64,000 nucleotides of DNA from Candidatus Gastranaerophilales bacterium (GCA_944327255.1 CALVHA010000010.1:1-64000), one strand, 5' to 3'; positions 54,200-64,000 are shown, counted from the first letter of the stretch. Numbers and translations: made by a program. The notes: generated by a model not told the origin, from the letters alone.

Positions 54200-56011
54200 A
54201 TGGCGGAATTTATGACAAATGTAAACAAAAATATAAGAAATATAGCAATTATTGCGCACGTAGACCATGGGAAAACAACTCTGGTAGATTGTTTATTAAA
54301 GCAGGCAGGAGTCTTTAGAGAAAACCAGCAGGTTCAGGAACGAGTACTTGACAGCAATGATTTGGAAAAAGAAAGAGGGATAACAATCCTTTCCAAAAAT
54401 ATTTCAATAAATTATAAAGGCTGTAAAATAAATGTTGTTGACACTCCTGGACACGCGGATTTCGGGGGAGAAGTAGAACGTGTTCTCGGGATGGTAGACG
54501 GTGCGCTTTTAATCGTAGATGCTGCAGAAGGCCCAATGCCTCAGACAAGATTCGTCCTTTCTAAAGCTCTGGAATTAGGATTAAGAATTATTGTAGTGAT
54601 AAATAAGATAGACAAACCTGCAGCAGAACCTTTAACGGCGTTGGATAAAGTTTTTGACCTGTTTACAGAACTAACGGATAGAGAAGATTTAATAGATTTT
54701 CCATTCATATTCTCAAGCAGCTTAAATGGTTTTGCAATAAAGGATTTAGACGACGAAAAGAAAGATATGATACCTCTTCTTGATTGTATTATGGAAAATA
54801 TACAGCCACCATCCGGTGATGCTGATAAACCACTACAATTTCAGGCAACTACACTGGATTATAACGAATATGTCGGAAGGATTGTAATCGGGCGTATAGT
54901 AAATGGGACAGTAAAATCACAAGAACAAGTATGTGTTATTCATGCCGACGGATCGCAGGAAAGAGGAAAAATTACAAAACTGTTTGGATTTCATGATCTT
55001 GGAAGAGTCGAAATATCAGAGGCGTTTGCCGGTGATATAGTAGGAATTGCAGGTTTTTCAGATATTCAAATAGGAGAAAGTATATGTTCTCTTGACAACC
55101 CTGAACCACTTCCGTTAATCCACGTAGATGAACCTACTTTACAGATGAATTTTTCGGTAAACGACAGTCCTTTTGCCGGAAAAGAAGGGAAATTCGTAAC
55201 ATCAAGACAATTAAGAAAAAGACTTTATAACGAATTGGAAAAGAATGTAAGTTTACGAGTAGAAGACACTGACAGTACTGACGTGTTTAGAGTAAGCGGA
55301 CGAGGCGAACTTCATTTGGCAATTTTAATTGAAACAATGCGTCGTGAAGGTTATGAATTCCAGGTTTCAAAACCGGAAGTAATTTATAAGACAATCAATG
55401 GAGAACATTGCGAACCTTACGAAAACCTGATAGTAGATGTTCCTGAAACAAATGCTGGAAGCTGTATTGAAAGACTCGCTAACCGCAAAGCCGAAATGAA
55501 AGATATGCAAACTGCAAAAGGAAGAACTACATTGACCTTCCATATCCCGGCTCGTGGTTTAATAGGCTTTAGAAGCGAATTTATAAGAATGACACGAGGT
55601 GAAGGAATTATGTATCACACTTTCCTTCACTATAGACCATACGCAGGTGATATTCCGCGCCAGAGAAATGGTTCAATTATAGCATTTGAAGAAGGCGAAG
55701 CTATTCCATATGCATTAGCACAATTTGAAGACAGAGGAACATTCTTTGTAACTCCTAAGACAAAAGTCTATAGAGGAATGATTATCGGTGAATGCAACAA
55801 GCCTCAGGATATTATGGTTAATATCTGCAAGACAAAAAAACTAACGAATATGAGAAGTGCAACTGCAGATGTTATGGTAACCCTTCAGGCTCCAAAAATC
55901 ATGTCCCTGGAAGAAAGTCTTGAATATATTGGAGATGATGAATTAGTGGAAATAACACCTGAGAATGTACGTATAAGAAAAGCAGACTTGACAAAAAAAG
56001 TATATAATTAA
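54200..56011 (+). CDS. typA: ribosome-associated GTPase BipA/TypA
   Basis: A 603-residue translational GTPase that helps ribosome assembly and stress growth. The G domain has [12 protein letters not shown] (G1), GITILSKN (G2 region), [12 protein letters not shown] (G3) and NKIDKP (G4). The C-terminal domain ([20 protein letters not shown]) is typical. ATG 54200 and ATG 54212 are both possible; neither has a strong ribosome site. Ends in a terminator. Confidence 0.95.
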   Translation: MAEFMTNVNKNIRNIAIIAHVDHGKTTLVDCLLKQAGVFRENQQVQERVLDSNDLEKERGITILSKNISINYKGCKINVVDTPGHADFGGEVERVLGMVDGALLIVDAAEGPMPQTRFVLSKALELGLRIIVVINKIDKPAAEPLTALDKVFDLFTELTDREDLIDFPFIFSSSLNGFAIKDLDDEKKDMIPLLDCIMENIQPPSGDADKPLQFQATTLDYNEYVGRIVIGRIVNGTVKSQEQVCVIHADGSQERGKITKLFGFHDLGRVEISEAFAGDIVGIAGFSDIQIGESICSLDNPEPLPLIHVDEPTLQMNFSVNDSPFAGKEGKFVTSRQLRKRLYNELEKNVSLRVEDTDSTDVFRVSGRGELHLAILIETMRREGYEFQVSKPEVIYKTINGEHCEPYENLIVDVPETNAGSCIERLANRKAEMKDMQTAKGRTTLTFHIPARGLIGFRSEFIRMTRGEGIMYHTFLHYRPYAGDIPRQRNGSIIAFEEGEAIPYALAQFEDRGTFFVTPKTKVYRGMIIGECNKPQDIMVNICKTKKLTNMRSATADVMVTLQAPKIMSLEESLEYIGDDELVEITPENVRIRKADLTKKVYN

Positions 56012-56030
56012 GGCAAAAACCTTAGAAAAA

Positions 56031-56074
56031 GAAACAGGACGGCTAAAGTTAAAGATTAGCCGCCCTGTTTCTTT
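56031..56074 (+). terminator. intrinsic terminator of typA
   Basis: AAACAGGACGGCTAA (56032-56046) pairs with TTAGCCGCCCTGTTT (56056-56070) with one or two mismatches, then CTTT. Confidence 0.8.
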
Positions 56075-56169
56075 ATACAGATATAAAGATTATGTAAGGA
56101 AATTAAAGTTTATCAAATTTTGAATTATAATATAAATATAAGTTAGAAAGAGTAATGGAGATGTCGATA

Positions 56170-56454
56170 ATGGAAAAAGTAACAGAAATACTTACAAAAT
56201 TAGAGAATGCAGACAACACTACAAAAAATGAAGTTGAAAATATGTTAGTAAATTGCGGATCATCAGTTGTACCTCAGTTAGTAGATCAGCTGCAGGTTGT
56301 TAAAGGAATTAAAAGAGGTGTTGTTGCAATGACTTTAATCAGAATCGGCGATGCTTCAATTAAATATTTAGAAAAAGCAGCTCATAACAACAAAGATTTT
56401 GAATGGGTTGCAGAGTACTTAATAAGAGAAATCAAAGGCGAACAAGCCGCATAA
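56170..56454 (+). CDS. HEAT-repeat-like small protein
   Basis: A 94-residue helical protein whose segments (VVPQLVDQLQVVKGIKRGVV, AMTLIRIGDASIKYLEKAAH) look like HEAT-type helix pairs. GGAG stands nine bases before ATG 56170, which I prefer to 56155. The role is unknown; such proteins bind partners. It ends in a terminator. Confidence 0.7.
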   Translation: MEKVTEILTKLENADNTTKNEVENMLVNCGSSVVPQLVDQLQVVKGIKRGVVAMTLIRIGDASIKYLEKAAHNNKDFEWVAEYLIREIKGEQAA

Positions 56455-56478
56455 AGTTTCTCGTCATTTTAAAACCCA

Positions 56479-56512
56479 AAAACGCTCGTTATAACAAACG
56501 GGCGTTTTTTAA
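56479..56512 (+). terminator. intrinsic terminator
   Basis: AACGCTCGTT (56481-56490) pairs with AACGGGCGTT (56497-56506), then TTTT. Confidence 0.85.
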
Positions 56513-56583
56513 TATAATGTTCAATTGACGTAAAAATAAATTTTTTATATAATTAATTCATACAGTCAAATAAGGAGTATTTT

Positions 56584-57996
56584 ATGAGTATCAATGCAGC
56601 AGAAGCGTTTGAAGAAAACGGTCAGTATGAAGAAGCTTATGCCGAATATAAAAAAATGTATGAACATAATCCGAATGATTTAAGCTTACTTGCACAGCTT
56701 GGTCATATAGCAATGGTTCTGAAAAAAAATGACGAAGCAGAAGAATATTACCATAAAATGCTCACACTTGATGCAACAAACCCGACGGCATATGAACAAC
56801 TTATGGATATCTATATTGATACTGACAAGTATAAATATTACGTATACAGAGGGAACCTGCATTCAATAGAACATAAATTTGAACATGCCGCAAACGATTT
56901 TAAAAAGGCTATAGCAAATGCGGGAGATGATCACAAGGCAATATCATCAACACGATTTGTTCTTGGAACATTATATGAACAGCTAGGAAACCCGACAAAA
57001 GCAATTGATGAATATTTAAAAGTTCTTGATTACGACCATACTCATGAAGAAGTATATGTACGACTTGCGAACCTATATGTAATAGAAGATGCTATCCCTA
57101 GTGCTATAGAAACACTGGAAAGAGCAAGGAAAGAAGGGTTTGATACAGATTCAATATGCGAAAATCTTGCACAGCTTTACTTAAAGAACAATTCTCCTGA
57201 CAAAGCAAAAGAAGTAAGTAAAAATGAACTTACCAGAATAAAAGCAATGCTTGCACTTGGAGAAGGGCAAGAGGCATGGACAAAATTAGAAGAAATAGAA
57301 GAGCAATACAAAGATAACTCTCAACTTTATTCACTGAAAGCAGAATATTATTATACAGAAAAAGAATACGATAAAGCACTTGAAGCAGTAAAGAAATTTT
57401 CAGAACTTGCCCCAAATCATCCGCTTGTCTTTCAGATGAGTGCGTTGATATATGAAGGTAAGAATGATGAATATAATTCAACCTTGAACTGGGGGAAATA
57501 TAACCTTGTAAGAGGCAACAAAGATATAGCAATAAATGAATTTTTAAATGCTTATCAGTTAAAAAGTAATGATGCGGATTTGGTTGCAACACTTGCAAAT
57601 CTTTTAGAAACAAGCGGAGATAAGCATCAGGCAATGGAATTTTATGAAAAATTGACCAAACTTGAACCAAACAACCGCTCTGCATTGGAGAAACTTGCAA
57701 AATACCGCGAAGATTTAGGAGATTATAGAGGAGCTGCAGAATACTTGGAACAGCTGATTGAAGCAGATAAGCGCAATTTTAATGCGATGAAAAAGCTTGG
57801 CTTAATGTATGAAAAAATTAAGGATAAACAAGGAGCCGTAAACTATTACAAAAAATACCTTCAAACAGCTCCTCAGTCAGATGAATACACACAAATTCAA
57901 AACAAGCTTGCAAAACTTGAGAATACTGAAATGACTCCTGACATAGAAGAAGAAGGCTTAATCGACAAAATAATGAGATTTTTTAACAAGCAGTAG
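56584..57996 (+). CDS. TPR-repeat protein
   Basis: A 470-residue protein of TPR helix pairs along its whole length (for example AEYKKMYEHNPNDLSLLAQL, EHAANDFKKAIANAGDDHKA, EFLNAYQLKSNDADLVATLA). No signal peptide and no membrane helix, so it is probably a cytoplasmic scaffold. AAGGAG before the ATG. Its 3' end overlaps the patatin gene by 14 bases on the other strand. Confidence 0.85.
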   Translation: MSINAAEAFEENGQYEEAYAEYKKMYEHNPNDLSLLAQLGHIAMVLKKNDEAEEYYHKMLTLDATNPTAYEQLMDIYIDTDKYKYYVYRGNLHSIEHKFEHAANDFKKAIANAGDDHKAISSTRFVLGTLYEQLGNPTKAIDEYLKVLDYDHTHEEVYVRLANLYVIEDAIPSAIETLERARKEGFDTDSICENLAQLYLKNNSPDKAKEVSKNELTRIKAMLALGEGQEAWTKLEEIEEQYKDNSQLYSLKAEYYYTEKEYDKALEAVKKFSELAPNHPLVFQMSALIYEGKNDEYNSTLNWGKYNLVRGNKDIAINEFLNAYQLKSNDADLVATLANLLETSGDKHQAMEFYEKLTKLEPNNRSALEKLAKYREDLGDYRGAAEYLEQLIEADKRNFNAMKKLGLMYEKIKDKQGAVNYYKKYLQTAPQSDEYTQIQNKLAKLENTEMTPDIEEEGLIDKIMRFFNKQ

Positions 57997-59200
57997 AAAC
58001 GATAAAAGATTCCAAATAGCCATTAAATTCATCAACTTTACTTTGTATTATGTTATGGCACTGCTTGTAACTTGCCAGCACAAGTTTATCATTATTGAGA
58101 ACAGTTTTACCAAAAAGCGGAGGATATTTAATATTATCAAGCAAAATATTTTTGAATTGCTTAATGGCATTATAATCTTCCTCATTTATAACATCCATAT
58201 AATCGCATAGATACATAAACAAATCTCCTAAATCCTGCTTGGCTCTAGAAATTTTTTGGGACTTAATAGATTTATAAATTTTATCAAGATAGTCATTAAT
58301 CCCAGAATATATCCCCATAAGATTTTTCTTTTTATCTACGAGGGTTCTTGAGAAATAGCACATAGTCTGGTCATAACCAGCTTTTATCAACTGTTCTCTT
58401 TTTTCATCGGAAATATTAAAATCAACAATATTAACATTTCCAGTATTAATAACAACGTAATCATATTTATCACGTGCACCATAAAGATCTACAAGGAACT
58501 GTGTGCCTGTACAAGTAGCATAACTGTAGATAGAATTTAAATATTCAATAGTATTTTTATCTTTCCCTTCAAAGTCACCCTCAAGACGAAACTCAAGAAT
58601 TCTGTCATGATTTGGTTGAAGATTTTTAGATAATTTCCACATTGGGACACTTTTTTGTAAATCTCCATCAACAAGAACTCTGTTATTATATTCGATAGGT
58701 CTCATCAATCCAGGCATACTGCAAGAAATTCTGACAGCAGTAGCGATTTCAAAATCAGGGGTTTCAAATTTAGAAAACTCCTTACATTCAAAGCTTGATA
58801 AATCAGTGGTAATAACAACCAGATCTTTTCTTATATCAGAAAAAGTTACTGCCTTGTGAGTCCCTTTTTTATAATTATCAGCATAAAATTTTTGTTCTAT
58901 CAAATCTCTAATCCACTCAAGGAAAACTTCACCTTTGCTAAGAGCAAATTGCGGCCCCAGAGCAAATTGTAAATCTCTAAAGAGTTCAAAATTAACCTTT
59001 AGAAGTACTTCACTTATTTCATCGGCACTATACCCGACAGCAAGAAGAGCTGCAAGAATTGATCCCACAGAAGAACCTGCAAGGATATCAGCATGGACAT
59101 GCAATTCTTCCAAAGCCTTAACAGCACCACAATAAGCAGTTCCTCTAATAGCCCCGCCTCCAAACAAAATCGCATAATTTAGGTTATTATTTTCATCCAT
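57983..59200 (-). CDS. patatin-like phospholipase
   Basis: A 405-residue lipid acyl hydrolase. The serine site is GSSVG in ADILAGSSVGSILAAL; the oxyanion glycine run is GGGAIRG; the catalytic aspartate is in DGDLQKSVPMW. These are the marks of the RssA-like patatins. A GTG at 59218 is possible; ATG 59200 follows a TATAAT box by six bases, so it may be leaderless. It is preceded by a GT-C-like gene on the same strand. Confidence 0.87.
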   Translation of the reverse strand: MDENNNLNYAILFGGGAIRGTAYCGAVKALEELHVHADILAGSSVGSILAALLAVGYSADEISEVLLKVNFELFRDLQFALGPQFALSKGEVFLEWIRDLIEQKFYADNYKKGTHKAVTFSDIRKDLVVITTDLSSFECKEFSKFETPDFEIATAVRISCSMPGLMRPIEYNNRVLVDGDLQKSVPMWKLSKNLQPNHDRILEFRLEGDFEGKDKNTIEYLNSIYSYATCTGTQFLVDLYGARDKYDYVVINTGNVNIVDFNISDEKREQLIKAGYDQTMCYFSRTLVDKKKNLMGIYSGINDYLDKIYKSIKSQKISRAKQDLGDLFMYLCDYMDVINEEDYNAIKQFKNILLDNIKYPPLFGKTVLNNDKLVLASYKQCHNIIQSKVDEFNGYLESFIVSTAC

Positions 59201-59218
59201 ATTGTAATTATACAACAC

Positions 59219-60700
59219 TTAAAATTTTATGGATGTATCAAATAGAGTATCTTTATAGTACTGAATATCATTAGACGGCAGGATATAATTCTTTTTTACA
59301 TTTTCACGTTTTACAAATACCGCAAAAGATTCCGCGTCAAAAATATTTTTCCAATCTTTATGATTATTGAGCATGACATAGACAGGATAGTACTTTTCAA
59401 TAATCAAAATATCAGGCGGATATTTTTTCAATACTTCATCCCAGCCCGGCTTTAAGAGGTAAAATTTTTCAAGTAGCGGCACCATTTCATCATAATAAAC
59501 TTCTTCATACCTTCCGTCCATATAAATAAGGTTCTGCGGATAAAGTTTATAAGAAACAAAACTTCCTAATCCAAAATTTACAAGTATATTACCTTTAAGT
59601 TTATTAATCTTAATAAATTCAACCTCTTTATGCGGATAAACCGATGCACCTAGAGGAATATCGAATTTTTTTACAGCAAAAGAAGTAGCACACACAAACA
59701 GCAACAAAATAGTCACAAAATTCTCACACCATCTTGGGAATTTTTCAGACAAAATACTCTCAAAATCCTCATAACAAAAAGCAGAAGCCGAAATTACAAA
59801 AAACGGCAGTAACTTAACATGCTCAATTGCAAGAAATAACGTCACAAAAAGAACAATATATTTAGTTTTATCCGTCTTTAATCCGTCAACTCTAAGTTTA
59901 AAAGCCTCAAGCAAAAGGATAATAAGCATAAAAACCTTAAATGGAATTTGATTAGCAAACTGATGCTTGGAAAACAGTCCCCACCACTCTGCAACATGCG
60001 TTCTTTCCATAGTATTTGCCATAAGTAAAAATTTAATATACTCCCAGCCCCATGGATTAATAATCAAAACAACAGAAGAAAGCATGCCACTTATAATAAA
60101 ATGTTTAAACGGCTTTTTATCAAGTATTTGTCCGAGAACATACAAAGCAATAAGCCCAAGACCGGAAACTACCCCACCATGCAGATTATTCCATAAAATC
60201 GTCAAGAGAGGAAGAAGGTAAAGAAGTTTGATATTCCCTTTCCTTGCAAGTTCCAGAATACAAAGAAAAATCGCAAAAAGCAGAAAGCTGAATAAATGAC
60301 ATCTTATCGGGCTCCCGAAATTGGAAGAAAGCGCCATAAGCGAAAAGAAATAAAAAATAAGACTAAATGGCTGCTTAACCCCTCTTATTTTTGTAATCTT
60401 ATAAATAATAAAAAATATGAAAAAAAACAGTGCGGCCTGTAAAAAAATTAAACTGTAAGCACCAAAATATTTCAGGAAGAAATAAAAAACTACACCTGAA
60501 CCATATTCATGATCCCACCAAGTATGAACAGGTGTATAAGAGAGAAAATCTTCTTTTAAGACATGTCCGCCGTCGAGAACTCCCATTCCGGCAATCAACC
60601 TTGCCCACAAATCAAAATCAAAATTTGCAACATTTGCGGTAATAATAAATACACACCCCAAAATTGTTATAAAAAATAATAATGGTTTAATCCTTTTCAT
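59219..60700 (-). CDS. multi-pass membrane protein, GT-C-like
   Basis: A 493-residue protein with about eleven hydrophobic segments and a C-terminal soluble part (about 370-493). An early loop with D-x-D-LW (NFDFDLWARLIAGMG) followed by HEYGSG resembles the active loops of GT-C sugar transferases that use polyprenyl-phosphate sugars. A transfer of sugar to an outside acceptor is possible. The assignment is by pattern only. Confidence 0.65.
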   Translation of the reverse strand: MKRIKPLLFFITILGCVFIITANVANFDFDLWARLIAGMGVLDGGHVLKEDFLSYTPVHTWWDHEYGSGVVFYFFLKYFGAYSLIFLQAALFFFIFFIIYKITKIRGVKQPFSLIFYFFSLMALSSNFGSPIRCHLFSFLLFAIFLCILELARKGNIKLLYLLPLLTILWNNLHGGVVSGLGLIALYVLGQILDKKPFKHFIISGMLSSVVLIINPWGWEYIKFLLMANTMERTHVAEWWGLFSKHQFANQIPFKVFMLIILLLEAFKLRVDGLKTDKTKYIVLFVTLFLAIEHVKLLPFFVISASAFCYEDFESILSEKFPRWCENFVTILLLFVCATSFAVKKFDIPLGASVYPHKEVEFIKINKLKGNILVNFGLGSFVSYKLYPQNLIYMDGRYEEVYYDEMVPLLEKFYLLKPGWDEVLKKYPPDILIIEKYYPVYVMLNNHKDWKNIFDAESFAVFVKRENVKKNYILPSNDIQYYKDTLFDTSIKF

Positions 60701-60724
60701 AACAATTATTTTAACATAATTATA

Positions 60725-61045
60725 CTACTTTGGTAAATGATTTTGCCAGTGTTCATCAAGATTTCTGATAAACCTGTGCGCATCAATGACATCATCATAG
60801 CTAATAGGTTCCGGTCCATCTTGTACTTCTGCCGGCTCAATATTGTCATCTTTAAGAGAAATATTTGTCATCCCTACAAAAGCAACACCAAAACTCTTCT
60901 CACAATGTGGACAGGTAAGATGCGCAACAAGAAGACCTCCTTCTCGACGCTTAATTTCAATAGCATCTTCATCAAAACCACACTTACACTGAGAACAACA
61001 TAAATTTGAAAATAATTTAACCAATTTTTTTGTTATATTCGTCAT
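60725..61045 (-). CDS. small zinc-ribbon protein
   Basis: A 106-residue protein with CCSQCKC (residues 16-22) and CPHC (45-48) as a likely zinc ribbon in the first half, and an acidic tail. It could bind nucleic acid or act as an adaptor. Stands next to the GT-C-like gene on the same strand. Confidence 0.7.
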   Translation of the reverse strand: MTNITKKLVKLFSNLCCSQCKCGFDEDAIEIKRREGGLLVAHLTCPHCEKSFGVAFVGMTNISLKDDNIEPAEVQDGPEPISYDDVIDAHRFIRNLDEHWQNHLPK

Positions 61046-61249
61046 AAAATAATCCTCATATTTTTATCTAATTATAATATTATTAATTAATATTTCTTAA
61101 CAATATTCGATACCCCATAATCCATTCTGAACTCTGAAGAACAGCGTTTGACAAAATTCTTGAAATTATTCAGATTATAATACTATACACCATCTAAATA
61201 ATTTTTATGATTTTTTTTAAGAAAATGTTACATTTTATAAAAAAAATGG

Positions 61250-61255
61250 TATAAT
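61250..61255 (+). promoter_or_regulatory. extended -10 promoter of the small membrane peptide
   Basis: TGGTATAAT (61247-61255) is a perfect extended -10 box. The -35 hexamer is poor. The leader to the ATG is about 42 bases. Confidence 0.55.
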
Positions 61256-61303
61256 ATAAATGTATAGGTCTATTTTAGTCATGAAAAACTTAGGAGGTTT
61301 ATC

Positions 61304-61399
61304 ATGGAAGCTATTAACTTAATCTTATTCGGTTTCATCGTTTACGCAGCTCTTATCGTTGTTCCTAGTATCTGGGAAGAATTGACTACAGAAAGCTAA
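61304..61399 (+). CDS. 31-residue single-helix membrane peptide
   Basis: MEAINLILFGFIVYAALIVV is followed by PSIWEELTTES: one membrane helix and an acidic end. A full AGGAGG site lies eight bases before the ATG. The codons used are the favoured ones of highly expressed genes (ATC, GGT, TTC, GTT), unlike the AT-rich choices of its neighbours. It is too short for ordinary gene finding. Its form recalls the small subunits of membrane complexes, but I recognise no family. Confidence 0.65.
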   Translation: MEAINLILFGFIVYAALIVVPSIWEELTTES

Positions 61400-61535
61400 T
61401 CTGAAATCTAAAAATTTAGACGATTTACGAGAGGTTTTGTTTCAAATTTTTAAATCGCCGATTAGGAGAAATTAGACTTAAAAAAGTGTGTGAAATACGT
61501 TTAATTATTTAAACGGAGAATTTGTAGTGCAAAAA

Positions 61536-62882
61536 TCAACTTTCTAAAACATCTTTCAGACACTCAAAGGCCACATCCGTAACAAAATCCATATCTTTTT
61601 TCCCAATAATAAGCGGCGGATTAAAGTAAATAACATCCCCTAGCGGACGGAGAATTACGCCCTTTTGAAGTGCCTTTTTGTAAATCTGATAGCCAATTCT
61701 AAGAGTTGGAGAAAACGGCTCTTTATTTCTGCGATTTTTAACAAGTTCAATAGCATTAATAAGTCCGATAGAGCGAACCTCTCCGACATTTTTATGAGCA
61801 AGGAATTTTTCTTTAATAATTTTATTAAAATAAATAGCATTCTCTCTGGCATTATCCAAAACTGTTCCGTCACTTAAAATATCCAAAACAGCATTAGCTG
61901 CGGCACATGCAAGAGGATTCCCGCTATATGTATGTGAATGCATAAAGGTCTTGCCAGAATTATAATCCGCATAGAAAGCATCATAAATTTCCTGAGTAGT
62001 AATAGTCAACGACATTGGCATATACCCGCCAGTAAGTCCTTTAGAAAGACACATAATATCAGGAGAAACTCCAGCATGCTCAAAAGCAAACATTTTTCCA
62101 GTTCTACCATAACCCGTTGCAATCTCATCAGCAATTAAGTGTATATTATACGCATCACAACACTCCCTGAGCTTTTTAAGATAAAGGGGCGGATAAATTT
62201 TCATCCCTGCAGAACCCTGTAAAAGCGGTTCGACAATCAGGGCACAAGTTTCTTTTCCGTATTTTTCAAACATTTTTTGTGCATGTTCAAAACATTCACA
62301 TCCACAGCTTTCACGACACTTTTCGTAAGGACAACGAAAGCAATCAGGAGCCTGGATTCTTAGAATATCCATAAGCATTGGTTTATAAATTTCCGAATAC
62401 AAATCACAACCGCCAACCGACAAAGCCCCAATAGTTTCCCCATGATATGCATCCGTCAAAGCCATAAAACGTTGTTTTTGGGGACTTCCAGTCTGTCTGT
62501 GAAACTGAAAACTCATTTTCAGGGCACATTCAACAGAAGCAGAACCATTGTCTGAAAAATTAAACTTCTTAAGCCCACTTGGAATAACACTTATCAATTT
62601 TTCACAAAGTTCAATTGCTCTTTTATTTGAAAAGTTAGCAAAAATAACATGCTCTAATTCATCTATCTGTTTTTTTACAGCACCACTAATAACAGGGTTA
62701 CAATGTCCAAGCAAATTACACCACCAAGAACTGATAACATCAACATAACGCTTCCCATCAGTATCATATAAATAAATGCCATCTCCTCTGTCTATCACAA
62801 TCGGTGGAAGTGTCTCGTAGTCCTTCATCTGAGAACATGGGTGCCATATATATTCGAAATCTCTTTCACTCCAGCTCTTCAT
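61536..62882 (-). CDS. bioA: adenosylmethionine-8-amino-7-oxononanoate aminotransferase
   Basis: A 448-residue PLP aminotransferase that makes DAPA from KAPA in biotin synthesis. The family segments HPCSQMKDYETLPPIVI, GSASVECALKMSFQF, DEIATGYGRTGKMFAFE and the PLP-lysine segment LSKGLTGGYMPMS are present. The cysteine-rich CFRCPYEKCRESCGCECF insertion is of the Gram-positive type. It lies seven bases behind bioD. Confidence 0.95.
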   Translation of the reverse strand: MKSWSERDFEYIWHPCSQMKDYETLPPIVIDRGDGIYLYDTDGKRYVDVISSWWCNLLGHCNPVISGAVKKQIDELEHVIFANFSNKRAIELCEKLISVIPSGLKKFNFSDNGSASVECALKMSFQFHRQTGSPQKQRFMALTDAYHGETIGALSVGGCDLYSEIYKPMLMDILRIQAPDCFRCPYEKCRESCGCECFEHAQKMFEKYGKETCALIVEPLLQGSAGMKIYPPLYLKKLRECCDAYNIHLIADEIATGYGRTGKMFAFEHAGVSPDIMCLSKGLTGGYMPMSLTITTQEIYDAFYADYNSGKTFMHSHTYSGNPLACAAANAVLDILSDGTVLDNARENAIYFNKIIKEKFLAHKNVGEVRSIGLINAIELVKNRRNKEPFSPTLRIGYQIYKKALQKGVILRPLGDVIYFNPPLIIGKKDMDFVTDVAFECLKDVLES

Positions 62883-62889
62883 AATTTAT

Positions 62890-63576
62890 CTAAATCTCCT
62901 TAAAACATTTTTTCAAAACATTTGGATCAATATCCAAATCACTACCATCTTTTTGCACGATAGCAATTACAGGGATATTACACAAACGCTCAACTTGCTT
63001 TTGGTTATCACGCATCATAATATCATTTTCATCATAATTATTCAATATAATACCACAGACATTAATCCCCTTAAGCCTTGCATATTCAATAGTCAAAACA
63101 GTAGAATTGATAGTCCCAAGCCCTGCAGATGCAACAACAATAATATCAAGTCCAAGCTCTTTAATTACATCTGCAATCATAAGTTTGTTGTCTCCAAGAT
63201 TAAACGGACACACAATACCTCCCGCACCCTCTACTACAATATAATCAAAATCTTTCTTAATTCTAGCAAAATCTGCCTTTATCTTTTTAAGTTCAATAGG
63301 ACACTTTGAAATTTCAGATGCAAGATGTGGGGAAACGGCAGGCTCAAAAATATATGACACAAAATCAGCAGGATTGCCACCAATTCCAGCAGTATTAAGA
63401 ACGAACTCGCAATCCCCAGGTACTAGGATTCCATCTTTTAAAACTGCACCACTCAAAGCAGGTTTATAATAACCACAATTAATACCAATATTTCTAAGTT
63501 TTTTTACCAGCAGAGCAGAAACATAAGTTTTTCCGACATCCGTGCCTGTAGCAGTAATAAATATTCCTTTACACAT
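62890..63576 (-). CDS. bioD: dethiobiotin synthetase
   Basis: A 228-residue ATP-dependent enzyme that closes the ureido ring, the step after BioA. The Walker motif ATGTDVGKTYVSALL, GYYKPALSG and VEGAGGIVCPF are present. It forms an operon with bioA; bioB and bioF are not in this window. A terminator of the next gene lies directly upstream. Confidence 0.94.
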   Translation of the reverse strand: MCKGIFITATGTDVGKTYVSALLVKKLRNIGINCGYYKPALSGAVLKDGILVPGDCEFVLNTAGIGGNPADFVSYIFEPAVSPHLASEISKCPIELKKIKADFARIKKDFDYIVVEGAGGIVCPFNLGDNKLMIADVIKELGLDIIVVASAGLGTINSTVLTIEYARLKGINVCGIILNNYDENDIMMRDNQKQVERLCNIPVIAIVQKDGSDLDIDPNVLKKCFKEI

Positions 63577-63593
63577 AAAATCATCTCCAAAAT

Positions 63594-63620
63594 AAAGACG
63601 GGGTATTCCCCGCCTTTTTT
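63594..63620. terminator. terminator between the barrel gene and bioD
   Basis: CGGGG (63599-63603) pairs with CCCCG (63608-63612), flanked by A and T runs. Confidence 0.8.
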
Positions 63621-63641
63621 ATAACTTTTATTATATTTTTT

Positions 63642-64000
63642 TTATAAAGCCCCACCACTACCATCTTGGAAGTAATCATAGTGACGAATATCATCATAGT
63701 TGTTAGTAGGTTCAGCAGGAGGCAAAGGTTTCGGTTCAGCCTTAACCTCTTTATGACGACTTCTTAACAATGCATCAATATTAGGCTCCATTGTTAATTC
63801 AAAGTGGAAACGTCCAACTTTTCTATCCTGATCAAAGTATCTGCTGTTAATTAACGGATAACCCCAATATAGACGAGCACTCAAGTCTCCAGGCAATTGA
63901 ACTCTGAGCCCCATACCGAGTGATGCCATAAAATAAGTTCCTTCGTATTGATATTCATCAACCTGCGGGAAGACACCGCCGAAATCAGCAAATACAGCTC
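63642..64000 (-). CDS. outer-membrane barrel protein, C-terminal part (Omp85/TpsB-like)
   Basis: Only the last 119 codons lie in the window; the frame runs open to the edge, with no start. The strand pattern AVFADFGGVF, then LGMGLRVQLP, then GRFHFELTMEP is like the last strands of Omp85/ShlB-type barrels. After the last strand a hydrophilic tail of about 50 residues follows (RHKEVKAEPKPLPPAEPTN...). Confidence 0.72.
   Translation of the reverse strand, partial: AVFADFGGVFPQVDEYQYEGTYFMASLGMGLRVQLPGDLSARLYWGYPLINSRYFDQDRKVGRFHFELTMEPNIDALLRSRHKEVKAEPKPLPPAEPTNNYDDIRHYDYFQDGSGGAL

Noticed and set aside
1-64000. CRISPR array or insertion sequence
   Set aside because: No regularly spaced repeats with spacers and no transposase-like frame were seen.

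Overview
The window looks like a chromosomal segment of a gut-type non-photosynthetic cyanobacterial relative (Melainabacteria / Gastranaerophilales). This is inferred from several things: low GC, a diderm envelope (autotransporter, Omp85-type barrel), the DUF512 radical-SAM/PDZ protein also found in cyanobacteria, a YidC with an inserted soluble domain, and many proteins with an N-terminal F-x-G type motif. No 16S gene is present, so the lineage call rests on protein character only.

Layout. 0.4-12.6 kb: host genes, including small hypotheticals, a GT2 glycosyltransferase, a coiled-coil membrane protein, an M49-like metallopeptidase, glutamine synthetase I-alpha, two radical SAM proteins, a PadR regulator, a type II secretion/pilus F protein, and a DUF2023-like gene under a consensus promoter covered by a 34-bp perfect palindrome. 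12.7-36.6 kb: the head and contractile-tail genes of a myophage-like prophage, almost all on the minus strand in late-operon order (Zn-finger protein, TerL, portal, DUF2213, decoration, major capsid, connectors, sheath, tube, frameshifted tail chaperone, tape measure, baseplate, spike, fibre, fibre accessory, DUF1353, putative holin, M15 endolysin). No integrase, repressor, replication or excision gene is visible. 36.8-45.2 kb: small membrane protein, mnmE, a double-HTH regulator, pth, an AAA+ ATPase, tRNA-Lys and a membrane-anchored glycogen-synthase-like protein. 45.2-64 kb: a 1,800-residue autotransporter, tRNA-Pro, yidC-queA, typA, HEAT-like and TPR proteins, a patatin phospholipase, a GT-C-like membrane protein, a 31-residue membrane peptide, bioD-bioA, and the C-terminal end of an outer-membrane barrel protein.

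The most interesting locus is 21.7-26.9 kb. Two plus-strand membrane TPR genes, each with its own near-consensus promoter, are each divergent from a tape-measure N-terminus. One tape measure is full length and the other is a truncated relic. This looks like a duplicated or swapped tape measure/partner cassette. By analogy with HK97 gp15 and Ltp of phage TP-J34, I propose the TPR proteins are superinfection-exclusion or tape-measure-specific immunity factors. Just upstream lies a programmed -1 frameshift (TTTTTTC) that joins the tail-assembly chaperone to a 78-codon extension which is otherwise not annotated.

Regulation visible in the sequence: a minus-strand promoter with two GTTAAC-type inverted repeats in front of the phage late operon, several intrinsic terminators inside that operon, two candidate small RNAs in the prophage, and a leaderless-looking PadR promoter.
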